Positions 22,774 to 32,330 of a DNA stretch of 64,000 nt are shown one piece after another. Source of the DNA: Cohnella pontilimi (GTDB lineage: Bacteria > Bacillota > Bacilli > Paenibacillales > Paenibacillaceae); assembly GCF_005049045.1 (NCBI RefSeq), contig NZ_SUPK01000003.1:248001-312000 (forward strand). The letters run 5' to 3'. Made by a program: the position numbers and the translations under genes. The notes beneath the pieces are model-generated. The model saw only the letters and a program-made list of their open reading frames with translations. It was not told the origin of the DNA and made no database searches. The number at the start of each line of letters is the position of its first letter. Positions within the stretch are counted from its first letter, which is position 1.

Positions 22774-23286
22774 TTAAGATTGCGTCGGAAATAATCCGTT
22801 GGTGGCAATAATGAAAGAAACCGCCAAGTAGGGCATCATGTTGTCATGAGGGCCGTTGCCTCCGGTGAATGAGACGGTTTGACCGGCCATATTCGCATTA
22901 GGCGTACCCGTGGAATATTGATTCACCGTACTGCCGGCCCATACCGCATTCGCGGGACTGGCCGCTTCTCCATTGCCGGGTGACACCATCACGGCATGGG
23001 TATGCTGTGCGATTTGATTCGGCGTTAAAGTAACGTTTTCCGTACCGCCCATTTGCCCCAGTGAGTATGGCGTACCGGAACTGCCGGTACCCCTATTCAT
23101 CGGAATGCGTCCTCTTAAATCAGGAAGTGCGAAGGTGTTTACTCCGTCGCCGCCATAAGTCGTTCCGATGACCGTGAAAAGCACTTCATACTGACTGATG
23201 TTCAGCTGTTGGCCGTTACAAAACAGCCAGCCGTCCGGGGCGAAGTTGCCTCCGAACATGCGAATTTCCCCCACATACTGGTCCAT
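22774..23286 (-). CDS. Phage-tail-collar (MdpB-like) protein 1
   Basis: A 170-residue tail-collar protein, first of the three. It shows MDQYVGEIRMFGGNFAPDGW, CNG, LFTVIGTTYGGDG, FALPDLRGR, AQHTHAV and the closing HDNMMPYLAVSFIIATNG. GGGAGG lies before the ATG at 23286. It starts 27 bases after the GNAT stop, so the four genes read as one operon. Collar proteins bind metals through the paired His in phage T4; the HTH/HNH motif is kept here. Confidence 0.9.
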   Translation of the reverse strand: MDQYVGEIRMFGGNFAPDGWLFCNGQQLNISQYEVLFTVIGTTYGGDGVNTFALPDLRGRIPMNRGTGSSGTPYSLGQMGGTENVTLTPNQIAQHTHAVMVSPGNGEAASPANAVWAGSTVNQYSTGTPNANMAGQTVSFTGGNGPHDNMMPYLAVSFIIATNGLFPTQS

Positions 23287-23313
23287 CTTCCAAACCTCCC
23301 ATTTTCGATGCGT

Positions 23314-23781
23314 TCATGAATGAGGCTGCCACTCCATGCGAACATAAGGCGTTTCGCTTCTCGTGATTCGAAAGCCAAGCCGGAGATATAGATTCTGAGC
23401 CGAATTCGTCTCGAACACATGAAGCGTCACGTTCCTTCCGGTTGTGACTGCCGCTTGTTGTAATCCTTCAAGCAAGGATGCTCCGAATCCGCGGTTCCGG
23501 CACTTTCCGGACAACGTTAGATCAAGAATATGTATGGAAGAATCGGTTATGTCCGTGATCAAACGGCCTATGCGATTCTGGCGGTAAATAATAATCTCGT
23601 GGGCGGCCGATGGATTTTGCAGCTGATAGGAACGTTTTTGAGCTTCAAACTGCATGTGGAGAAAGGAGCTCATCTGCTCTTCCGGCCAACCTGTGTTCAG
23701 GAATTCTTGCTTTCTGGACTCTTCGAACAACTGGAACAAAAAAGGTTCATCTTCCGACAGAGCAGGTCTAATGGATAACAT
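23314..23781 (-). CDS. GNAT family N-acetyltransferase
   Basis: A 155-residue acetyl-CoA-dependent acetyltransferase. The acetyl-CoA loop appears as LSGKCRNRGFGASLLEG (residues about 89-105, R/Q-x-x-G-x-G/A pattern). It is followed by VTLHVFETNSAQNLYLRLGFRI, the typical N-x-x-A-x-x-L-Y-x-x-x-G-F strand. The start is ATG at 23781, with GGGAGG 5-6 bases upstream; longer frames upstream lack a ribosome binding site. It heads the collar-gene operon. GNAT genes are often found beside these collar tandems, so it may modify the collar proteins, but the substrate is not shown by the sequence. Confidence 0.85.
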   Translation of the reverse strand: MLSIRPALSEDEPFLFQLFEESRKQEFLNTGWPEEQMSSFLHMQFEAQKRSYQLQNPSAAHEIIIYRQNRIGRLITDITDSSIHILDLTLSGKCRNRGFGASLLEGLQQAAVTTGRNVTLHVFETNSAQNLYLRLGFRITRSETPYVRMEWQPHS

Positions 23782-23937
23782 GGATCCCTCCCGAATCATC
23801 AAGTTTTCATAGGACATTCGCATGAAGTCTTGTAATCGTAACACGATATTTTTGCAATTGTTGTCAAATTCTGGTCAATATTTAACAAAAGAGCCGCTCC
23901 AGCAATTGCAGGAACGGCTTCTACAAATCACGTTCAC

Positions 23938-25179
23938 TTACCCACCCGGACTTGTCCCCAACTGCTGCATATCTTCTTCAATCCGCTGTTGGATCGTCGG
24001 ATGTGTCCCATAAAACAACCGGCTCAGCCAAGGCTCCGATACGACGGCTTTATCGTACTTTGCCAGCTTCTGATGAAGAGTGATGCTCGCTGCGGGATTA
24101 TGCACCAGGCTGGCCGCATAATCGTCCGCTTCTTTTTCGATGCCGTAAGAAAGCCTGCTGGTGAATGGATTAGACAAAAACAATAACAGGAGCAGAATCG
24201 CCAAAAGCGCCGCAAAATCGTCAGGACCGTCTTCAGTTTTTCTTTTTCGATAAACCCTCCACACCCAGGCGGTAACCGCAAAAAACGCGAATGCCCCCAA
24301 CACGGCGTAGACGGTTCCTCTCATGACGTGGTGCAACTGATAATGGCCCATCTCATGGGCAACAATGGCGATGATCTCATCGTCGTTCAGCTTCTTCAGC
24401 GTCGTATCCCAAAGGACAATGCGCAGTGACGACCCGATCCCCGTTACATACGCGTTGATCGTCGTCGTTTGCTTGGAGACATCCGCTTCATAGACGTCTT
24501 GGGCAGGAACACCGGCTGTTTGGGCAAAACGGAGAATTTTAGCCTTCAGCGCTTGATTCTGGATGGGCGTATACTGGTTGTAAAGCGGATCGATCAGCAC
24601 CGGTTTGACATAGACGAAAAGGAAAATGACCGGAATGCTTACGCACCACAAAAAGATCCACCAACGCTGCTTGAATCGCCGAATAAACGACCAGATCACT
24701 AGCACAACGAGAAACTCGGTGAAAACACCGACCCCGATATCCAAGAGACGATCGGACAGCCAAGACAAGAACGGCTGCTCCGTTAATCCGAGATGCGACC
24801 GGTAGAGGTAATAGCAGAAGCGAACGGGCAGCAACAAAATCTTATAGAGCAAGTAAGCCGAGAGAAAGGAGACGAACCGAACCGCATTTTTGCTTTTATG
24901 TACTTTCGACAGCTTTTCGGTTAACTTATGGATCATACCGGATTGATAAATTAGGATGAGCAAAAGGCATTGAAGCGCCGGATAGATAAAAGCGTACGAC
25001 TCCCGGATCCATAAGCTATGCTGGGCTTCATCCAGTTCCTGCGGTGTCAGAAAAGTGCGGGGATCGGCGGGTGTTCCGATTAAATGTGCGGGGACATCAT
25101 ATGGCTGCAATGCGAAATACACCGTGATCAATACAGCGTAAATGAAAAACGCAACGTACGCCTTTCGGGTCGTGTTCAT
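23938..25179 (-). CDS. M48 family (Ste24-like) membrane metallopeptidase
   Basis: A 413-residue integral-membrane zinc protease. The zinc motif HEMGH is at residues 275-279, and the third ligand lies in EKEADDYAAS. About six hydrophobic segments are present, including the N-terminal Peptidase_M48_N portion and the pair around the active site, as in CAAX prenyl protease Ste24. Bacterial members work in membrane protein quality control. The chosen ATG at 25179 has GGAG at good spacing; the ATG six bases upstream is too close. It is monocistronic. The substrate is unknown. Confidence 0.9.
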   Translation of the reverse strand: MNTTRKAYVAFFIYAVLITVYFALQPYDVPAHLIGTPADPRTFLTPQELDEAQHSLWIRESYAFIYPALQCLLLILIYQSGMIHKLTEKLSKVHKSKNAVRFVSFLSAYLLYKILLLPVRFCYYLYRSHLGLTEQPFLSWLSDRLLDIGVGVFTEFLVVLVIWSFIRRFKQRWWIFLWCVSIPVIFLFVYVKPVLIDPLYNQYTPIQNQALKAKILRFAQTAGVPAQDVYEADVSKQTTTINAYVTGIGSSLRIVLWDTTLKKLNDDEIIAIVAHEMGHYQLHHVMRGTVYAVLGAFAFFAVTAWVWRVYRKRKTEDGPDDFAALLAILLLLLFLSNPFTSRLSYGIEKEADDYAASLVHNPAASITLHQKLAKYDKAVVSEPWLSRLFYGTHPTIQQRIEEDMQQLGTSPGG

Positions 25180-25528
25180 GTACATGAGCTCCTCACTGGA
25201 TCTTCCAATTGCATCGTATCACAAATGGACCGGAGGTGAACTGGTTAACACCCGTGTTTGTGGCGTGCTGGAGCTGTAGTTGCAAATTGCCAAATTAGAG
25301 AGGTCATGTGGGGGATCGAATGTGCTGCAATTTCATTTGGCCAACTTACAGCAGCCATTCTGACGAATTCGTACGGGAAAAGGCTCTCCAATTTGGCAAA
25401 GTATAATTACAGAGAGGTAAAATGCGAAACCAGCGATTTAATTTTGCAAAATGCAGTTGCAGATCCGATCCGAGTTAAAGCGACCTATGCGCAACACTTT
25501 TGGGCTGACCAGAACGGCCGCCCGTTTT
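25180..25528. repeat. Non-coding gap with degenerate TTGCAAAT/AGAGAGGT repeats
   Basis: About 350 bases with no credible gene. Four loosely similar segments recur: around 25279-25304 (ttgcaaattgcc then agagaggt), 25329-25360, 25388-25418 (caatttggcaaag then agagaggt) and 25440-25465 (ttttgcaaaatgcagttgcag). It looks like a degenerate intergenic repeat, not coding sequence. Confidence 0.45.
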
Positions 25529-26503
25529 TCATTCCCGGTAATAACCCCTGTACCAATCCACGAACCGCTCCAAGCCTTCACGCAGCGAGGTAGATGGCCG
25601 GTAATCGATCGCCTTCTGCAGCTTGCTGATGTCGGCATACGTCGCCAACATTTCACCTTGCTGCATCGGCAAATATTCGAGCTCAGCCATTCTGCCGAGC
25701 AGCTCTTCGAGCGTGCGGATGAGCGTCATCAATTCCTCGGGACGGCCGCTGCCGATGTTGTAAATCTGGTACGGCGCGCCGCTGGAGCCTGAATCCGGCG
25801 GCAGATGCAGCAACCTCGCGATCCCTTCCACAATGTCATCGATATACGTGAAGTCTCGTTTCATTTTTCCGTGGTTGTACACTTGCAGGGTCCGGTTCTC
25901 CAGGATGCTTTTCGTGAATTTAAAGTACGCCATATCCGGTCTGCCCCATGGTCCATACACGGTGAAAAACCGCAAACCCGTGCACGGCAGCCCGTGAAGG
26001 TGGCTGTAGCTGTGCGCGAGCAGCTCGTTCGCCTTTTTGGTGGCGGCGTACAAATTCACCGGATGATCGGCAGCATCTTCTTCGGCGTAAGGCATTTTGG
26101 CGTTCGCGCCGTATACGGAGCTGGAAGAGGCATAGAGAAGGTGCCGAATCCGATGCTGGACGCAGGCTTCCAACACGTTGGTGAAGGCGACGATATTCGA
26201 TTGAATGTACGCATGCGGGTGGGTCACGCTATGTCGGACACCCGCTTGAGCGGCAAGGTGGATGACGACTTCGACCTCTCCGTCCCGAAACAAGCCGGCG
26301 ACATCCTCTGTACGCTCAAGCGCCGCTTGATGAAAATGGAACCGGTCGTATGCGGACAGTGCGTGGAGCCGGGATTGTTTGAGCTCCACATCGTAATAAT
26401 CGTTCAGGCTATCCGCTCCGACGACGGTATGGCCGTCCTCCAGCAAGCGCCGGGCCGTGTGAAACCCGATAAAGCCCGCCGCTCCTGTGACAAGTATGCG
26501 CAT
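25529..26503 (-). CDS. NAD-dependent sugar epimerase (UDP-glucuronate 4-epimerase-like)
   Basis: A 324-residue extended short-chain dehydrogenase. The NAD-binding Rossmann motif GAAGFIG is at residues 7-13. The catalytic Ser lies in ASSSSVYG (125-132) and the Tyr-x3-Lys pair is Tyr152/Lys156 (LYAATKK). The family-specific FFTVYGPWGRPDMAYFKFTKSIL segment, split here for length, resembles CapI/LpsL-type UDP-glucuronate 4-epimerases, which supply UDP-galacturonate for polysaccharides. The exact sugar is inference. AAAGGA lies before ATG at 26503. It follows the ABC-F terminator on the same strand and has no polysaccharide genes beside it. Confidence 0.88.
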   Translation of the reverse strand: MRILVTGAAGFIGFHTARRLLEDGHTVVGADSLNDYYDVELKQSRLHALSAYDRFHFHQAALERTEDVAGLFRDGEVEVVIHLAAQAGVRHSVTHPHAYIQSNIVAFTNVLEACVQHRIRHLLYASSSSVYGANAKMPYAEEDAADHPVNLYAATKKANELLAHSYSHLHGLPCTGLRFFTVYGPWGRPDMAYFKFTKSILENRTLQVYNHGKMKRDFTYIDDIVEGIARLLHLPPDSGSSGAPYQIYNIGSGRPEELMTLIRTLEELLGRMAELEYLPMQQGEMLATYADISKLQKAIDYRPSTSLREGLERFVDWYRGYYRE

Positions 26504-26520
26504 GTTCGTTCCTTTCCGCG

Positions 26521-26551
26521 AAAAAGCCGCCCCCCTATTCGGGCGGGCGGC
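26521..26551 (-). terminator. Terminator of the ABC-F gene
   Basis: GC-rich stem (gccgcccccc with gggcgggcggc, 26526-26551), with a T run on the minus strand from aaaaa at 26521-26525. Confidence 0.85.
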
Positions 26552-26563
26552 CGGTTGCATGAA

Positions 26564-28179
<1,616 letters not shown>

Positions 28180-28183
<4 letters not shown>

Positions 28184-29184
28184 GAGTCGTCTCCATCCTT
28201 TTCTTCATTTACTGATTGTGCTGACCTATCGTCATTGTGGCTATGAAAACGCATCGTCTCTCCGTGCTGCAAGAGAAACAGCTGTTCTTCCGGGATTTCG
28301 AGTTGGATTCTCGCGGCCTCGAGCCGCTCCAGCGCTTCCTTGGGCGTGTCGTCCGCCAGCTTAAAGGCACCGTAATGCATGGGGATGAAATATTTCGCCC
28401 TTACATCGAGAAACGCCTGAAGCGCTTCTTCGGGGCTGACATGCTGCGGCGACATGAACCATTCGGGATCGTAGGCTCCGATCGGAAGCAGCGCCACATC
28501 GATGTCGAACTTCTGGCCGATGTCGCTGAAGCCGCGGAAATATCCGCTGTCTCCCGCAAAATAGATCGTCGGTCCGTTGTCCGCCTCGATCACCCATCCG
28601 CCCCAATGGGAGCGGTTCATGTCCCACGGATTTCGCCGGGTCCAGTGCTGAGCCGGGACGAAGGTGAACTTCACGTTGTGGTGCGTCGTGTTTTCCCACC
28701 AATGAAGCTCATGCGTGTCTCGAAATCCTCGCAAAAACATTTTCGAACGAAGTCCTGCCGGAACGAGCAGCTTCTTCTGTCCGCGCAATCTGCGAAGCGA
28801 CGACATATGCAAATGATCGTAGTGGGAATGCGAGACGAGGACGACATCTACGGCAGGCATGTCCGACAATTCTACGCCGGGCGGGGCGAGACGTTTTTGA
28901 AACGCCATCCGGCGGGCCCATACGGGGTCGGTGACAATGTTCAAGCCGCCCAGTTGAATCAGGAAAGTAGAATGCCCGATCCAGGTGATAGACGGTTCGG
29001 TACGATTGTGCTGCAGAAAAACGGTATCGGGTTTAACGTTAGGTACGCAGTGGCTGTAATCCCGGCTTGAGCGAATCCGGTTCAGCCGCTCCTGACTCCA
29101 TCGCCCGATGGATTCGATGGGAGCACTGTTCGCATGGGCGGAGTCCAGGTTGGCGAAGCGCTGCCGAACGCGTGGCTTACGCAT
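28180..29184 (-). CDS. MBL-fold hydrolase, NAPE-PLD/UlaG-like
   Basis: A 334-residue metallo-beta-lactamase-fold enzyme. The metal motif is HSHYDH (residues 119-124), with WIGHSTFLIQLGG before it and a later Asp/His set (YFAGDSGYF, PMHYGAF). The PAQHWTRRNPWDMNRSHWGG segment, one residue set of the family, resembles N-acyl-phosphatidylethanolamine phospholipase D. Bacterial substrates are mostly unknown, so a phosphodiesterase role is inferred only from the fold. GGAGGG lies 5 bases before the ATG. It overlaps the ABC-F gene (ATGA). The long His/Asp-rich C-terminus (SHNDDRSAQSVNEEKDGDDS) is probably disordered. Confidence 0.88.
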
Positions 29185-29452
29185 GTAATCCCTCCGATGT
29201 TGTGCTCATTCATACTATAGCAGGAAATGATGAAATGTACCAAGCATGACGCAAAATACGCGCGCATCATTTGCGTTCGTTTTTATCGGGTGTAACGCGG
29301 TTTGCGATGAGGTTCGTTGATGTTTTTCCTATGGAATTTACCACTTCCAGTTTGCCCTGAACCTCGATCGGCAAGCCATGCTTTGGCAATCGGAACCGGG
29401 TTGGGGTATTGTAAGGAGTAAGAAGGTTATCGAAAAGCGAGGTCATTCGAAA
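29185..29452. other. Divergent intergenic region, no gene seen
   Basis: This stretch holds the outward promoters of the MBL-fold gene (minus) and the CvfC-like gene (plus). I see no credible small gene, and could not assign promoter boxes with confidence. Confidence 0.4.
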
Positions 29453-30595
29453 ATGAAGCTGTTGTCTATTGAGCCGACACCGAGTCCGAATTCGATGAAG
29501 CTCAATCTCGACGAGCGGCTGCCTGCGGGTGTCCGCTTGTCGTATACGGCGGAGCACACCGAATCGGCGCCGCCGCTCATTGCCCGGCTGCTGCGCATTC
29601 CGGGCGTGAAGGGTGTGTTTCATACCGCGGATTTCATCGCGGTGGACCGCAAGGGCGGCGCCGACTGGGCCGTGATTTTGCAGGAGGTGCGCGAAGCGTT
29701 CGGCGCCGAGGGCGAAGGATCCGCGGTGGCGGCGGCTGCACCTGAGGCGGGAGGATTCGGCGAAGCGCACGTGCTCGTGCAAATGTTCCGCGGCATCCCG
29801 ATCCAGCTGCGTGTCCGCCACGGCGGGCAAGAGTCGCGTGCGGCGATGCCGGAGCGGTTTACGAAGGCGGTGACGGAAGCCGCCGGGGCGACGATGATTC
29901 GCGAGCGTAAACTCGAGGAGCTCGGGGTGCGTTACGGTGAGCCGCAGGACATTCTCGACGAGGTCGTGCGCGAGTTGGACGCCGCCTATCCCGATGAGCG
30001 GCTTCGCGATCTCGTCGAGCAGGCGCAGGCAGCTGGACCGGAGGCCCCGCCGCCTGCGCCGCCCGCGCCATTGAGCGGCGAGGAAGTGCGAAGCGTATTC
30101 GGCTCGGAGGATTGGCGCGTACGATACGCGGCTTTCGAGCGGTTGAAGCCCGAGCCGCAAGATGTGGATCTCCTCGCGCTCGCATTGCGCGACCCGCAAA
30201 TGTCCATCCGCCGGCTCGCGGTCGTCTACTTGGGCGACCTTCGTACGCCGGAAGTAATGCCGCATCTGTTCGCGGCTCTGAAGGATTCTTCCGCGCCCGT
30301 GCGGCGGACGGCCGGCGACACGTTGTCCGATCTCGGCGATCCCGCCGCCACCGGACCGATGACGGAAGCGCTCGGCGATGCCAATAAGCTCGTCCGTTGG
30401 CGCGCCGCCCGTTTCCTCTACGAAGCCGGCGACGAGACGGCGCTCGAGGCGCTGCGCCGGGTCGCGGCCAGTGAGCCGGAGTTCGAGGTCAAGCTGCAGG
30501 CGGAGATGGCCGTCGCCCGCATCGAACGCGGCGAAGAAGCCGCCGGCTCGGTGTGGCAGCAAATGACCCGCATGCGGGAGCAAGAGAAGGAATAG
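29453..30595 (+). CDS. CvfC-like conserved virulence factor: Nfu/NifU N-terminal domain plus HEAT repeats
   Basis: A 380-residue cytosolic protein. Residues 1-85 match the Nfu N-terminal domain (LSIEPTPSPNSMKLNLDERL, GVKGVFHTADFIAVDRK). This fold is seen in iron-sulfur scaffold proteins, but the cluster-binding C-x2-C domain is absent. The second half (about 215-370) has HEAT-like repeats (WRVRYAAFERL, MSIRRLAVVYLGDL, APVRRTAGDTLSDLGD, KLVRWRAARFLYEAGD). It matches conserved virulence factor C of Staphylococcus. The biochemical role is unknown; protein scaffolding is likely. GAGG lies 10 bases before the ATG at 29453. It is very GC-rich and monocistronic. Confidence 0.85.
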   Translation: MKLLSIEPTPSPNSMKLNLDERLPAGVRLSYTAEHTESAPPLIARLLRIPGVKGVFHTADFIAVDRKGGADWAVILQEVREAFGAEGEGSAVAAAAPEAGGFGEAHVLVQMFRGIPIQLRVRHGGQESRAAMPERFTKAVTEAAGATMIRERKLEELGVRYGEPQDILDEVVRELDAAYPDERLRDLVEQAQAAGPEAPPPAPPAPLSGEEVRSVFGSEDWRVRYAAFERLKPEPQDVDLLALALRDPQMSIRRLAVVYLGDLRTPEVMPHLFAALKDSSAPVRRTAGDTLSDLGDPAATGPMTEALGDANKLVRWRAARFLYEAGDETALEALRRVAASEPEFEVKLQAEMAVARIERGEEAAGSVWQQMTRMREQEKE

Positions 30596-30628
30596 CAGGG
30601 GTTCAACTCGCCTTTGTCCCAAATCTAA

Positions 30629-30665
30629 AAAGAGGTATCTCGGTAATAGGTCGAGATACCTCTTT
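30629..30665. terminator. Bidirectional terminator between convergent genes
   Basis: AAAGAGGTATCTCG (30629-30642) pairs perfectly with CGAGATACCTCTTT (30652-30665). It serves the CvfC-like gene on the plus strand and the YesN-like regulator on the minus strand. Confidence 0.85.
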
Positions 30666-30716
30666 GCTCGCATAGAATAGCGAATTTTATGCGAGACCGC
30701 CGCCAATCGGGCAAAC

Positions 30717-32330
30717 TTACATGCTATTTTTGTATTCATGCGGCGTGATTCCGAAATGAGTTTTGAACAACTTAATAAAATATTGAGGTTTTTGATAGCC
30801 AATCTCGAGAGCGATTTGATTGATTTTCATATCTTTGGTTTTCAATAAATAGAGGGCGCTTTCCATTCGTTGCCGAAGAACGTAGCCCGAAAAATTCTCT
30901 CCGGACTCGGATTTGAAAAGGTTGGAGACATAGACAGGATGCAAATGGACGTGATCGGCCACGGACTGCAAGGTGACGTCTTTCAGATGATGACGGACGA
31001 ATTCGTAAATTTGCTCCATCAAATTGCTGCGAAAATGATCGGATTGCTTATCGCTGTATGCCTTCAGTTCGCTCAAGCGCCGGTAGCTCCAATCCCGAAG
31101 CGCCGCCACACTCCAGCCCGCCTCCATCCGCATCGACATCTTCGCGTTTTGTCCGAATACTTCCGGAAGACACCTTCCTTTTTTATGAACGAAATAGGAG
31201 TAAGCCTGCAACAATGAGGCATATGTTTCGTAAACATACTCCCTGGATTTGATCCCGTGCGAATCTAACTCTTCAAATATGCGGTTCAATTTCTGCTCGA
31301 AAGCATTCCATTGCTCGATTTCAATAAGCTGCAGCAGTGTTGGAGGAGCATACAATTCCGTCAAAGGACGAATCTCTTGAAGGTACGTTTCCTGAACCGC
31401 GTACAAGAAGCTGTCGGTTTGATCGCCGATCACATCCGTATATGCCGCGATCGTGGATTGATGTAGAGCCGGCAGCGCCGCGGGGAACTCCCCCCAGTCG
31501 CTCAACACCGCGGATACCTTGATTTTCAGAAACCGGTTGATGTGTTGCTGAATCATCCGGACATGATGCTCCACCGCGTCGCGCGGCTCTTTTTCTTCCG
31601 ACGCAGCCGGCAGAGGCCGGACGAGAAATATGAGATAATCGTGTCGGTCTTTTCCGTGCCAAACGGCAAACTCTCCGGCTAACACTTCATCCGCGATATT
31701 TGCGACGGCATACTCCATCAAAGAAGACGCGTAGACGTCCCGACTCTCGTCTTTCTCCTCCAGCCTTAGGCTGATCAATGCGATCGGATAACCCCATGGG
31801 AACGGAAGCTCGTACAACCGTGTTTTTTCCTCCACAACCGTTCTCGGTATGCGGGTTCCCACCAACAAGTCCCGAAGCAGACCCTCACGGAGTTTCGGAA
31901 GACCTTCCTTAAACAGGCGAAACAATTTCTGTTCGCCCACCATCCGCTCGCCGTGCGCTTGAATATCGGCTATGAGCTTCCGGAGCGTCCGCTCCAACTC
32001 CTCATTCGCGACCGGCTTGAGCAGGTAGTCGAAAACGCCCTGTCGAAGCGCTTGCTTGGCATATTGGAATTCATCGTATCCAGTCAGAATGACCGACCGG
32101 ATATTGCTCCATTTGGCGTTCACTTCCGAGACGAGCTCCAGTCCGGTCATGCCCTGCATTTGAATATCCGTGACGAGAATGTCGACCTGACGATATTGAA
32201 GCAGCTCCAGCGCCTCTTCGGCGGAATACGCCTTATGCACGGCCGATATGCCCATATCGTCCCAAGGCAATCCGATGGCCAGACTGTCGACCAGATGGGT
32301 ATGGTCATCTACGATCATGATTTCATACAA
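30717..32330 (-). CDS. YesN-like response regulator with AraC-type DNA-binding domain
   Basis: A 537-residue regulator. The N-terminal receiver has the acidic pair Asp8/Asp9, phospho-acceptor Asp55 (ILVTDIQMQG) and Lys near 105 (LLKPV). The C-terminal ~100 residues are an AraC HTH pair (VTLQSVADHVHLHPVYVSNLFK, then MKINQIALEIGYQKPQYFIKLFK, abbreviated). The middle ~300 residues are the variable region of YesN proteins. The start is TTG at 32330: GGGGGA lies 8 bases upstream and the gene overlaps the kinase stop by 8 bases. It is the partner of the adjacent YesM kinase and probably activates the neighbouring sugar ABC operon when a sugar is present; the target is inferred. Confidence 0.92.
   Translation of the reverse strand: MYEIMIVDDHTHLVDSLAIGLPWDDMGISAVHKAYSAEEALELLQYRQVDILVTDIQMQGMTGLELVSEVNAKWSNIRSVILTGYDEFQYAKQALRQGVFDYLLKPVANEELERTLRKLIADIQAHGERMVGEQKLFRLFKEGLPKLREGLLRDLLVGTRIPRTVVEEKTRLYELPFPWGYPIALISLRLEEKDESRDVYASSLMEYAVANIADEVLAGEFAVWHGKDRHDYLIFLVRPLPAASEEKEPRDAVEHHVRMIQQHINRFLKIKVSAVLSDWGEFPAALPALHQSTIAAYTDVIGDQTDSFLYAVQETYLQEIRPLTELYAPPTLLQLIEIEQWNAFEQKLNRIFEELDSHGIKSREYVYETYASLLQAYSYFVHKKGRCLPEVFGQNAKMSMRMEAGWSVAALRDWSYRRLSELKAYSDKQSDHFRSNLMEQIYEFVRHHLKDVTLQSVADHVHLHPVYVSNLFKSESGENFSGYVLRQRMESALYLLKTKDMKINQIALEIGYQKPQYFIKLFKTHFGITPHEYKNSM

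Noticed and set aside
21706..23286. Prophage suspected from three tail-collar proteins
   Set aside because: No capsid, terminase, tail tube, integrase or lysis genes are nearby; such tandems are common outside phages.
29267..30802. A 511-codon open frame on the minus strand
   Set aside because: It lies opposite the CvfC-like gene, is Arg-rich and of low-complexity, crosses the 30629-30665 terminator, and shows no domain. It is a GC-rich antisense shadow.
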